From Actinophytocola sp963729115 (GTDB lineage: Bacteria; Actinomycetota; Actinomycetes; Mycobacteriales; Pseudonocardiaceae): DNA of 64,000 bases. The DNA is taken from positions 62,001-126,000 of the forward strand of contig CAVSMR010000024.1 of NCBI GenBank assembly GCA_963729115.1, written 5' to 3'. Position 1 is the first letter of the stretch, and each line of letters opens with the position of its first letter. The notes beneath the pieces are model-generated. The model saw only the letters and a program-made list of their open reading frames with translations, was not told the DNA's origin and made no database searches. A program made the position numbers and the translations under genes. Shown here piece by piece: positions 19,919 through 28,150 of the stretch.

Positions 19919-19990
19919 GAGCGCGTTCCGCGGCCCCGCCGCGGCGGCCGTTCTTAGACATCTCTCAGATTGGCCGTTCAGACTGATGGT

Positions 19991-20020
19991 GCCCGCCTCT
20001 CTTCCCCCGGAGAGGCGGGC
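19991..20020 (+). terminator. Strong hairpin after the acyl-CoA dehydrogenase
   Basis: GCCCGCCTCTC (19991-20001) pairs perfectly with GAGAGGCGGGC (20010-20020) across an eight-base loop, followed by TT. It lies 70 bases after the stop codon. Confidence 0.85.
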
Positions 20021-20203
20021 TTCGTCATGTCCGGTCCGCGGTCGCACCGGCCGCCATGACCGCGCGGCACGTACGCCGGGGACATCGGCCGGATCCCGGA
20101 ATCCCCCGCTCCAGAGCGCTTTCCCGTCCCGAATACGGAAATCCTGGCCGGAAGGGAGCGGAGTCACGATGCATGCGCACGGGGAATGCGGCGTCCGGCT
20201 CCT

Positions 20204-20216
20204 TATGCTGAATCCA
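20204..20216 (+). promoter_or_regulatory. Probable leaderless promoter of apeB
   Basis: TATGCT (20204-20209) fits a -10 element and ends six bases before the ATG at 20216. No ribosome-binding sequence precedes the ATG. A transcript starting at or next to the A of ATG would be leaderless, which is frequent in Streptomyces. The -35 region is poor. Confidence 0.45.
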
Positions 20217-21535
20217 TGACCAACTCCGCCCGCTTCGATCGCGGCCACACCGACGACCTGATGTCCTTCCTCGCCGCCAGCCCGTCGCCCTACCACGCGG
20301 TGGCGAATGCGGCGCGAGCGGCTGGAGAAGGCCGGGTTCCGGCAGGTCGCGCGAGACCGACGCATGGGACGGCGGCGACCGGCGGGAAGTATCGTGCTGC
20401 GCGGCGGCGCGATCATCGCCTGGTACGTCCCCGAGGGCGCGCGCGCCGCACACCCCGTTCCGGATCGTCGGCGCGCACACCGACTCGCCCAACCTGCGGG
20501 TCAAGCCGATGCCCGGACACCGGCTCCGCGCGGCTGGCGGCAGGTCGCCGTCGAGATCTACGGCGGCACGCTGCTCAACACCTGGCTCGACCGCGATCTG
20601 GGGCTGAGCGGGCCGGCTGACGCTGCGCGACGGCAGCTCACCGGCTCGTCCATGTCGACCGGCCGCTGCTGCGCGTGCCGCAGCTGGCCATCCACCTCGA
20701 CCGCTCGGTCAACGCCGACGGCCTGAAGCTGGACAGGCAGCGCCATATGACGCCGATCTGGGGCCTGGGCGAGGTCGGCACGAGGGCGAGCTGATCGCGC
20801 TTCGTCGCCGAGGAGGCGGCATCTGGAGCCGACGAGATCATCGGCTGGGACCTGATGATGCACAACATCGAGGCGCCCGCCTACCTGGGCCGCGACCGCG
20901 AGCTGGTCGCCGGCCCGCGGATGGACAACCTGGTGTCCGTGCACGCCGGCACGGCCGCGCTCACCGCCGCGGCGGCCGGCCGCGGACGCCGAGCCTCGTA
21001 CCAGCATTCCGGTGCTGGCCGCCTTCGACCACGAGGAGAACGGCAGCCAGTCCGACACCGGCGCCGACGGGCCCGCTGCTCGGCACGCGTGCTGGAGCGC
21101 TCGGTCTTCGCCCGCGGCGGCTCGTACGAGGACCGGGCGCGGGCCTTCGCCGGCACGCTCTGCCTGTCCGTCCGACACCGGCCACGCCGTCCACCCCAAC
21201 TACAGCGAGCGGCACGAGCCGGGCCACCACCCGATGCCCAACGGCGGCCCGATCCTCAAGGTCAACGTCAACCAGCGCTACGCCACCGACGGCAGCGGAC
21301 GGGCCGTCGTTCGCCGCGGCCTGCGAGCGGGCCGGGGTGCCGTGGCAGAGCTTCGTGTCCAACAACGCGATGCCCTGCGGCACCACCATCGGGCCCGATC
21401 ACCGCGGCCCGCCACGGCATCACGACGGTCGACATCGGCGTGCCCATCCTGTCCATGCACTCGGCGCGTGAGCTGTGCGGCGCCGAGGACCCGTATCTGC
21501 TGGCGAACGCCCTGACGGCCTTCCTGGAGGGCTGA
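20216..21535 (+). CDS. apeB: M18 family aminopeptidase (frameshifted)
   Basis: A zinc-dependent aspartyl-type aminopeptidase that removes N-terminal residues from peptides in the cytoplasm; family members form large tetrahedral complexes. Start ATG 20216 (MTNSARFDRGHTDDLMSFLA). Family motifs are SPSPYHAV, RIVGAHTDSPNLRVKP (first metal His), EIYGGTLLNTWLDRDLGLSG, GPRMDNLVS (metal Asp), AAFDHEENGSQSDTGADGP (catalytic Glu pair), GHAVHPNYSERHEP and a final His in PILSMHSARELCG. About 430 residues is normal. Family sequence changes frame at roughly ten places (for example near 20315, 20350, 20450, 20525, 20660, 20780, 21170 and 21400). The SARP gene begins one base after its stop, so the two are probably co-transcribed. 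Confidence 0.92.
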
Positions 21536-21536
21536 G

Positions 21537-23708
21537 TTGGAATTCTCACTGCTCGGTCCGATCGCCGTGACGACCGGCTCCGCGGAGCTGGCGCTCGGCC
21601 CCGCCAAACGGCGGAGTGTGCTGGCGCTGCTGTTGTTGCAGCCCAACACCACCGTCCCACTGGAGCAGTTGATCGACTCCCTGTGGGAGGAGGAACCGCC
21701 CGAACACGCCCGTACGGTCGTCCAGGGGCATGTCTCGCGGCTGCGCGCCACGCTCGCCGAGGGCGGCGCGGAGGCGTACGGCATCGAGCTGGCCACCCAT
21801 GGCTCGGCCTATCTGCTGCGGCTGCCGGAGGAGCTGATCGACGCCCACCGGTTCGGTGAACTGGTGGCGCTGGCACGCCCCGAGGCGGCGCCGGCCGATG
21901 CCGTACCGCTGCTGCGGGAGGCACTGGGGCTGTGGCGCGGGCCCGCGCTGACCGGCACGGTCACCAGCCCGCCGTTCGCGGCTGCCGCACATGCGCTGGA
22001 GGAGCGCCGGCTGACGGCCGTCGAGGCGCTGGGGCGGGCGCACGGCACGCTCGGCGAGCACGAACAGGCCGCGGCCATCCTCTACTCCGCGGCCGTCAAC
22101 CACCCCTTGCGGGAGGGGCTGATCGCCGGGCTGATGCGCGCGCTGTTCCATACGGGGCGGCAGTCCGACGCGCTGGAGTGGTTCCACCGCACCCGGCGGC
22201 TGCTCAACGAGGAGCTGGGTGTCGACCCCGGCGAGCGGCTGCGGGGCGCCTACGAGGAGATTCTGCGGGCGGAGGCGGCCGGCGGGGGACGGACGGGCGC
22301 GGCGAAGCCTGCGGGCGGGGCGCGCGGAACGGGCGGCCCTTCCGGTGGGACGCTTCCAGCGGCGTCTTCCGGAGACGGCCGGTCCGGAACTTCCGGAGAC
22401 GGTCGTTCCGCAACGGGCAGTGGAGCGCGGCCCGTTGACGGTACGGCGCAGGCGCCCGTACAGGGGAGTACCGGCACGGACGATGCGCGCGGTGATGCGG
22501 GTGCACCAGGTTCCGACGGGACGAGGCAAGGAACACCGGCCGGCGGCCGTGGCGGGTCCGGCTCCGGGCGGACCGGTGCATCGCCGCGGCTGCTGCCCCG
22601 CCCGCCGGCCCGCTTCCTGGGCCGGGAGGACCAACTCGCCGCGCTGACCACGGTGCTGACGGACGGTACGACCGGCGAGAGCCCGCTCGCGGTGGTGGCC
22701 GGACCGGCCGGCGTCGGCAAGACCGCCTGCGCCGTTCAGTGGGCACATCTGTATGCCGGATCCTTCCCCGACGGGCAGCTCTTCGCCGATCTGCGCGGCT
22801 TCGGCGAGGGCGACGAGGCGGCGCCGGCCGAGATCCTGGGCGACTTCCTGCTGGCGCTCGGCACTCCACCGGAGCGGGTGCCGAGTTCGGCGCAGGCCGC
22901 ATCGGCGCTGTTCAGGTCGCTGGTCGCGGAGCGCCGGCTGCTGGTCGTCCTCGACAATGCGCGCAGCTCGGCCCAGGTACGGCCGTTGCTGCCCGGCGGT
23001 CCGCACTGCGCCACGGTCGTCACCAGCCGCAGCCGTCTCGACGGCCTGGTCGCCACCGACTGGGCCCGGCCCGTCGGTCTCCAGACGCTCGGCCACGAGG
23101 AGGGCGCGGCGCTGCTCGGCGCCATGCTCGGCCCGGACCGGGTCGCCGAGGACCCGGCCGCCGCGCGGGAACTGGTCGACCTGTGCGACGGTCTGCCGCT
23201 GGCGCTGCGGGCCGCGGCGGCCCAGCTGACCGCCCGGCCGCGCTGGCGGCTGGCCCGGCTGGCGGCCGCGCTGCGCGACGAACGGCGGCGGCTGGCGCTG
23301 CTGTCGGCGGAGGACACCGGTATCGCGGCGGCGCTGCGGATGTCCGTCGCCCGGCTGTCCGCGGACGACGCACGGCTGCTCAGCGCGCTGGCGACCAGCG
23401 CGGACGGGCACCTCAACGCGTCGCTGGCGGCGGCGCTCGCCGGGTACGACCCGGAGCGCACCCAGGACGGCCTGGACCGGCTCACGGAGATGCACCTGGT
23501 GGACGAAGAGGCCACCGATGTCTACACGATCAGCACGCTGACGCAGCTGTTCGCACGGGACGAGCGCGGTGAAGGCGGCGAGAGCGGCACGCGGCGGAAC
23601 GGGCGACGGGAGCTAGGGTCGGGCCTGTCGTTCGGATCAGGCCCTGGGGGAGTGACGGCCGCGGCTGAGCCGTGGCCGGCCACCCCTCCCGGCGCGGGGG
23701 AACGTTAG
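21537..23708 (+). CDS. AfsR/SARP-type transcriptional regulator with NB-ARC domain
   Basis: 723 residues from a TTG start at 21537; GGAGGG precedes it and overlaps the aminopeptidase end. Residues 1-90 are an OmpR-like winged helix (MEFSLLGPIAVTTGS, LLLQPNTTVPLEQLIDSLWE, VQGHVSRLRATL). Residues about 95-240 are the bacterial transcriptional activation domain. A Gly/Ser/Thr-rich linker (about 245-350) leads to an NB-ARC ATPase with Walker A GPAGVGKT (389-396) and RLLVVLDNA as Walker B. The C-terminal TPR array of full AfsR is absent. Such regulators bind direct repeats near -35 and activate secondary metabolism or development; no biosynthetic cluster is adjacent, so targets are probably elsewhere. 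The frame is intact. Confidence 0.9.
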   Translation: MEFSLLGPIAVTTGSAELALGPAKRRSVLALLLLQPNTTVPLEQLIDSLWEEEPPEHARTVVQGHVSRLRATLAEGGAEAYGIELATHGSAYLLRLPEELIDAHRFGELVALARPEAAPADAVPLLREALGLWRGPALTGTVTSPPFAAAAHALEERRLTAVEALGRAHGTLGEHEQAAAILYSAAVNHPLREGLIAGLMRALFHTGRQSDALEWFHRTRRLLNEELGVDPGERLRGAYEEILRAEAAGGGRTGAAKPAGGARGTGGPSGGTLPAASSGDGRSGTSGDGRSATGSGARPVDGTAQAPVQGSTGTDDARGDAGAPGSDGTRQGTPAGGRGGSGSGRTGASPRLLPRPPARFLGREDQLAALTTVLTDGTTGESPLAVVAGPAGVGKTACAVQWAHLYAGSFPDGQLFADLRGFGEGDEAAPAEILGDFLLALGTPPERVPSSAQAASALFRSLVAERRLLVVLDNARSSAQVRPLLPGGPHCATVVTSRSRLDGLVATDWARPVGLQTLGHEEGAALLGAMLGPDRVAEDPAAARELVDLCDGLPLALRAAAAQLTARPRWRLARLAAALRDERRRLALLSAEDTGIAAALRMSVARLSADDARLLSALATSADGHLNASLAAALAGYDPERTQDGLDRLTEMHLVDEEATDVYTISTLTQLFARDERGEGGESGTRRNGRRELGSGLSFGSGPGGVTAAAEPWPATPPGAGER

Positions 23709-23833
23709 GCGCACGTTAGTGGCACGGCAGCGGCGGGCGGCAACCTGGTGGTCAGGCCGGAGGACAACTCACCGGCCGGACCGCAGGACGTACCGCAGCC
23801 GCGGCACGGACCACCGACCGGGGGAGACCGGAC

Positions 23834-24658
23834 ATGCCGCGCAGCCATACCCGCTCCGAGGCCGTCGTCGAGACGGGCGCCGGCACCGCCACCGGTGTTC
23901 CTCCGGCCCGTACCGTCCGCCGCCGGACGCTGCGGATCGCCGCGGCCGGGCTCACCGCCGTCGCCGCCCTCAGCCTCACCGCCTGCGGCGGCCAGGACAA
24001 CCCCCTCCAGACCAGCGCGGCCAAGCCGTTCCACCCGGCTGCACCGGGACTCCGACGCCCCGGCCGCGAGGGTTGAGGGTGCCGCCCCGGACGGCGCACG
24101 GACCGGCGGTGGCCGGACGGAACAGGTCGCCGCGGGCACGGCGGCAACGGCACCCGGGCGGACGCGGGGACGAGGGCCACCGGGGCGAGCACGAACGGCG
24201 CGGGCAAGTCCGCCGACGCCCCCGGCGTCCGGCACCGCGCCTGCGACGCCGCGAAGATCCGCATCGTCGCCGCGCCGCTGAACCGGCCGGTCAACCACCT
24301 GCTGGTGAAGGCCACCAACACCTCCGGCGCCACCTGCGACCTCTACTTCGCACCGTATCTGCGGTTCGACGCGGCACAGTCCCCGCTCCCCGAGCTGCCG
24401 GACAGCAAGCCCCAGGCCGTGGTCACCCTCGCCCCCGGCGAGTCCGGCTACGCCGGCGTGCTGACCTCGTCCGCCGACGGCTCCGGCCGCAACGGCCGCA
24501 CCGTGACCTCACTGTCGGTCAGCCTCCCCGGCCGTGACGGCAAGGGCAGCATCGGCGGCTCGGCGGCGGTGGCGCTTCCCCTCGGCTCGGTGTACCTCGA
24601 CGACAGCGCCTGGGTGACCTACTGGCAGTCGGACGCGAGCGAGGCAGCGGCCTGGTGA
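23834..24658 (+). CDS. DUF4232 lipoprotein (two frameshifts)
   Basis: ATG 23834 follows a GGGGGAGA stretch. The N-terminus is long and basic (ARTVRRRTLRIAAAG), then a hydrophobic segment and a lipobox LTAC with the acylated Cys at about residue 51, so export and lipid attachment are expected. After a Thr/Gly/Ala-rich linker the C-terminal domain (ACDAAKIRIVAAPLNRP, LLVKATNTSGATCDLYFAPY, VTLAPGESGYAGVL) matches DUF4232. Two frame changes, near 24035 and 24155-24175, separate the signal region from the domain; both lie in GC-rich linker sequence and may be errors. The function of DUF4232 is unknown. A second DUF4232 lipoprotein lies 3 kb downstream. Confidence 0.78.
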
Positions 24659-24761
24659 GCCGCGCCCGGTGCTCCGCAGTCCGGCCGACTGACAGCAACT
24701 GAGCGACTGACACCTGCCGAGCGGCCTCCTGGCAGACCGTCACCCACCGATCCCGTCCCAC

Positions 24762-24807
24762 GCCGTCCGATGCCGTCCGATGCCACGACGCCGTCCGATG
24801 CCGTCGA
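24762..24807. repeat. Short direct repeats of GCCGTCCGAT
   Basis: GCCGTCCGAT occurs at 24762-24771, 24772-24781 and 24790-24799, followed by a partial copy. They lie outside any gene, just before the terminator. Function unknown. Confidence 0.75.
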
Positions 24808-24825
24808 CGGAGATCCCCCTGAACC

Positions 24826-24855
24826 AGGGCGCCCGCATCCCCCAGCGGGCGCCCT
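24826..24855 (+). terminator. Rho-independent-type hairpin after the DUF4232 gene
   Basis: AGGGCGCCCGC (24826-24836) pairs perfectly with GCGGGCGCCCT (24845-24855), loop of eight, followed by TT and a C-rich stretch. Confidence 0.8.
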
Positions 24856-25080
24856 TTCCCCTGTCCGGCGTCCCGTCATGTCTCGCACAGCGGCCGACTC
24901 TGTCCCGGCATTCTCGTGTCTCCGCAGGTCACAGCCGTGCGACGGGTCGGGACATCTCATGGGACGAGGAACCTCCGGCCGGCCCCGGTGCCCCGCTCGA
25001 CGATGGATCTCCGTCGCCGCGACCAGACCATCCGGCGGCTCAGCCATCGGCCAACCGGCCGCCTACGGAGGGGAATCGGC

Positions 25081-26093
25081 ATGTACGAGCACAGCAGCAC
25101 GCACCCGGCGGACACCACGCCCCCGCGCACCGCGCAGCACCCACGCGCCAGAAGAATTCCCCGTTCCGCAGGACCGTCCTGCGGACGTTCCTGCCCGCGG
25201 TCGCCGCCGCCGGCCTCGGCGTCGCCGGGTTCGCGGGGCCCGCCCACGGCAGTGAGGCAGGCTCCGCGGTGGCCGCCGGCGGGCACTCCGCGACCGCCGC
25301 CAAGCTCTCCCGCGACTCCTCCGCCACCGGCTCCGCACTCACCGCCCGCACCGGTTCCGTGAAGCAGGCCGCGGCTGCGGACTTCCCGACATGGGGCACC
25401 CGTTGGACGGTGCACGCCACCGCGGACGCCAACTCCCCCGCCGTCGGAATGATCAACAAGACGGCGCCGGGACAGGACCGGATCACTGCCGACTACCAGG
25501 TCGACACCGGACACAAGGTGTGCGAGGGCAGCACCTGCTCGACGTTCATGGCGCACCTCACCGGGCCGGTCTCCGGCTTCCTCAGCGTGGTCGCGGTGGA
25601 CATCCCGCAGGACCGGCTGCCGGGTGTACCGGTCCAGGGCGGCGGCGGGCAGCCGCAGCCCGGTGGCTCGCGTCAGGAGATGCTCCACCGCGCCGCCACC
25701 TGGCTGACCGCCAACAACGGTGCCCAGGTGCCGTACAGCCAGGCCAAGGTCTGGAAGGACGGATACCGCCAGGACTGCTCGGGCTATGCGTCGATGGCGC
25801 TCGGGCTGCCGACGCCCGGGACCAACACCGTGGGCCTGGCCACCAACCGCAACCTCACCCGGCCGCTCTCGCTGGGTGAGCTCAAGCCCGGTGACCTGCT
25901 CATCGACGCGGCCGGCGACAACAACACCCGGCATGTCGTGATCTTCGAGAAGTGGAACAACGACGCGCACTCCTCGTACACCGCCTACGAGCAGCGCGGC
26001 GACCACGGCACCGACCACCGGACGCTGACCTACGGTCTGCCCGGCGGCGACGCCGAGTTCAAGCCCTACCGTCCCGTGAAGTTCGGCGACTGA
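25081..26093 (+). CDS. Secreted NlpC/P60-like peptidoglycan hydrolase (one frameshift)
   Basis: ATG 25081 is preceded by GGAGGGG at seven bases, the best ribosome site nearby. The family frame is entered after a frame change near 25150, giving RRTVLRTFLPAVAAAGLGVA as a signal peptide with a cleavage region GPAHG. A middle SH3-like part (TWGTRWTVHATADANSPA, GHKVCEGSTCSTFMAHLTG) is followed by an NlpC/P60-type domain: YRQDCSGYASMALGLPTPG holds the nucleophile Cys and NNTRHVVIFEKWNND the catalytic His. About 335 residues. It would cut peptide stems of the cell wall outside the membrane. The exact family assignment is by motif, so a related amidase fold is possible. Confidence 0.8.
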
Positions 26094-26133
26094 CCCGGTC
26101 CGGGACACGAGGTCCGACGGAGGATCTCACGCT

Positions 26134-26147
26134 GTTTCACGTGAAAC
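26134..26147. promoter_or_regulatory. parS: parS (ParB-binding site)
   Basis: An exact GTTTCACGTGAAAC, 40 bases after the hydrolase gene and before a separate terminator hairpin. The symmetry does not extend past the 14-base core here. Confidence 0.92.
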
Positions 26148-26184
26148 GTCACCGTCTGGTCCGGGCCCGATCCGGATCGTGTCA

Positions 26185-26225
26185 CGAGGGGCACTTCCGC
26201 CACAGGGGAGCGGAGGTGCCCCTCG
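26185..26225 (+). terminator. Strong hairpin between the hydrolase and HTH genes
   Basis: A 16-base arm, CGAGGGGCACTTCCGC (26185-26200), pairs with 26210-26225 with one G-T position; loop of nine. Confidence 0.8.
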
Positions 26226-26249
26226 CGCGCGCATGTCCGCTGTGCTGAA

Positions 26250-27179
26250 ATGCGAGACGTGCCTGGCAATCAGAACCACGGCGCTCGTGTCCGCCGTAAG
26301 CCGTTAGCCCCTCTGCCCGACGAACTCTCCGGCCCGATACGGGACTTCGTCGCCGCTCTGCGCCGTATGCATGGCGAACTCGGCTACAGCCTCAAGGAGC
26401 TGGAGGGCCGGCTGCCCGCCAGCCGCTCCTCCCTCTCGCGCTATCTGCGCGGTCAGAGCCTGCCGGACGAACGGTTGTTGGTGCAGTGGTGCAAGCTCTC
26501 CTTCACCGGTGAGGACCGGCTGCCCGCCCTGGTCGAACTGCTGCATCGCGCCCTGGAGGCGGCGGATGCGGGCGAGCGGGGAGCGGCGGACGAGGCGGCG
26601 GAGCGGGACGCTGCGTCCGCGGAGGTGCCGCGGGCCGACGCCGGGGACGGGGCCGACACCGGGGCCGGGGACGGGGCCGACGCGGAAGCCGGGGCCGGGT
26701 CGACGGCCGGGAGGCGTCGGGTGCGGCCGGTGCTCGCCGCGCTCGGGGCCGCCGTGGTGATCGCCGCAGCGGCGCTGGCCGTACCGGCGCTGACCGGCGC
26801 GGACGGGGCGACGGACGACGGCGACCGCCGGACGCAAGGCTCGCAGGCCGAGGCCCCGGCCACCGGTTCCGCCCGGATCACCGTCCACAACGTCGAACGG
26901 AACTGTCAGCACCGGCGCACCGAGAACTGCGCACTCGGCCTGGCCGGCGACCCGTACCGGCCCTACCGCCGCTCCAACATCGTGGGCCATGTCCGGCACG
27001 GCGACGTGCTGCACGCCGTCTGCCGGATCGCCGACGGAGTCACGGTCACCGACGAGGTGGGCGGGCACAGCAGCATGTGGTTCCGGGTCGATCACGACGG
27101 CAGGCAGGTGTGGGTGCCGGGCATCCGCATTCGCCCGGAACAGCTGGAGAACACCGAGCTGCCCAGCTGCCCGGACTGA
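26250..27179 (+). CDS. Membrane-anchored helix-turn-helix protein with extracellular domain
   Basis: 309 residues. An XRE-type helix-turn-helix lies at about residues 25-75 (LGYSLKELEGRLPASRSSLS, RYLRGQSLPDERLL). An Ala/Asp/Gly-rich acidic linker follows (about 100-150), then one transmembrane helix (VLAALGAAVVIAAAALAVPA) and an extracytoplasmic C-terminal domain with VERNCQHRRTENC, SNIVGHVRHGDVLHAVCRI and MWFRVDHDGRQVWVPGI, an SH3-like pattern. The layout resembles one-component transmembrane sensors that could link an external wall or ligand signal to DNA. ATG 26250 is used; GTG 26260 is out of frame. The frame is intact. Neighbouring wall-hydrolase and lipoprotein genes suggest an envelope role (inference). 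Confidence 0.72.
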   Translation: MRDVPGNQNHGARVRRKPLAPLPDELSGPIRDFVAALRRMHGELGYSLKELEGRLPASRSSLSRYLRGQSLPDERLLVQWCKLSFTGEDRLPALVELLHRALEAADAGERGAADEAAERDAASAEVPRADAGDGADTGAGDGADAEAGAGSTAGRRRVRPVLAALGAAVVIAAAALAVPALTGADGATDDGDRRTQGSQAEAPATGSARITVHNVERNCQHRRTENCALGLAGDPYRPYRRSNIVGHVRHGDVLHAVCRIADGVTVTDEVGGHSSMWFRVDHDGRQVWVPGIRIRPEQLENTELPSCPD

Positions 27180-27405
27180 TCTTCGACGGCTGTCGCGGAA
27201 CGGTCCCGACCCGCCCAAAAGCTGATCTTCACGCCCTCTCCACGGGCCGTTTTCGACCCCGCATACCCCCTCTGACCTGCTATGACGCGCCATCGGGCCA
27301 AGGCGCGGCGCACCCGCCCTGGCGCATTGCCCGGCAATGGATATCGTGGCCGTGCCATGACAGCCACGCCACGCTGATTGCAGCAACCCACGGGGGGAAC
27401 CACCC

Positions 27406-28077
27406 ATGACCGCACGCCGCTCCCGCAGCCGATCCGCCGCGTACGCCGCGCTGGCCCTCGGACTGGCCGGTTCGCTCGCCCTGACCGGCTGCAACAGCCA
27501 CTCCTCGAAGAAGTCGAAGAAGTCCTCCTCGTCGAAGTCGAAGATGTCCTCCTCGTCGTCCTCGAAGAGCAAGAAGCGCAGGATCATCGGTGGCGGCGCG
27601 GCCGCGGCGGGAGCGGGCACGGCGTCGCGGCGGGTCCCCGACTGCTACCCCAGCACGTACAAGGTCACGTTCTCCCAGCAGACCGGCCCGAAGAGCCATG
27701 TGGCGGTGAAGTTCAAGAACTCCACCAGCCGCGACTGCAAGCTCTACAACGCGCCGCTGCTGCGCTTCAACAACGCCAAGACCCCGCTGCCCCTCCTCCA
27801 GGGCACGCCCGGCCACCTCGACGGCACCCGCATCACGGTGCCCGCCCACGGATACGCCTACGCGGTCATCCCGACCAACACCGCGGCCACCAAGGGCACC
27901 GAACAGAAGTCGGTGACCATGGACTTCATGGGCATCTCGGCGAGCTCCGTCACGCATGGTCCGGTCACCGTCAACTTCGCGGAGAAGCGGCTGCACATCT
28001 CCGTCGGCAAGAGCAAGGTCACCAACTGGAGCTCGAGCATTCACGGGGCCCAGCTGGCGGGCGGCGTCGGAAACTAA
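27406..28077 (+). CDS. DUF4232 lipoprotein with Ser/Lys linker
   Basis: 223 residues; ATG 27406 after GGGGGGAA. The basic N-terminus, hydrophobic stretch and lipobox LTGC (Cys 29) mark a lipoprotein. An unusual linker almost entirely of Ser and Lys follows (KKSKKSSSSKSKMSSSSSSK), then RRIIGGGAAAAGAG. The C-terminal DUF4232 domain begins DCYPSTYKVTFSQQTGPKSH and includes RDCKLYNAPLLRFNNAKTPL; its paired Cys residues could form a disulfide. Paralogous to the lipoprotein at 23834 but intact. The positively charged linker could hold the domain against teichoic acids or peptidoglycan (inference). Confidence 0.82.
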   Translation: MTARRSRSRSAAYAALALGLAGSLALTGCNSHSSKKSKKSSSSKSKMSSSSSSKSKKRRIIGGGAAAAGAGTASRRVPDCYPSTYKVTFSQQTGPKSHVAVKFKNSTSRDCKLYNAPLLRFNNAKTPLPLLQGTPGHLDGTRITVPAHGYAYAVIPTNTAATKGTEQKSVTMDFMGISASSVTHGPVTVNFAEKRLHISVGKSKVTNWSSSIHGAQLAGGVGN

Positions 28078-28116
28078 CCCGCCGACGCCTCGCCCCCGCC
28101 CACCGGCCGAACTCGT

Positions 28117-28141
28117 CCCGGGCCCGGCCGACGGGCCCGGG
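28117..28141. terminator. Hairpin between convergent DUF4232 and NHL genes
   Basis: CCCGGGCCCG (28117-28126) pairs perfectly with CGGGCCCGGG (28132-28141) across five bases, between the two convergent stop codons. Confidence 0.65.
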
Positions 28142-28150
28142 GTCCCGCTC

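Larger units (their letters stand above)
24659..25080. other. Intergenic region with repeat cluster and terminator
   Basis: 422 bases between the DUF4232 gene and the NlpC/P60-like gene. It contains a short repeat cluster and a strong hairpin (listed separately) and then about 220 bases of leader/promoter for the hydrolase. I compared the leader with the ydaO-type c-di-AMP riboswitch often found before Streptomyces wall-hydrolase genes and did not find its conserved segments. Confidence 0.6.

Noticed and set aside
21546..23495. Long antisense open frame across the SARP gene
   Set aside because: Composition is Arg/Gln/Gly-rich with no domain; the sense strand encodes a full SARP/NB-ARC protein.
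24860..25080. Possible c-di-AMP (ydaO) riboswitch before the NlpC/P60-like gene
   Set aside because: Expected for Streptomyces wall hydrolases, but I could not find the conserved segments. A covariance-model search would settle it.
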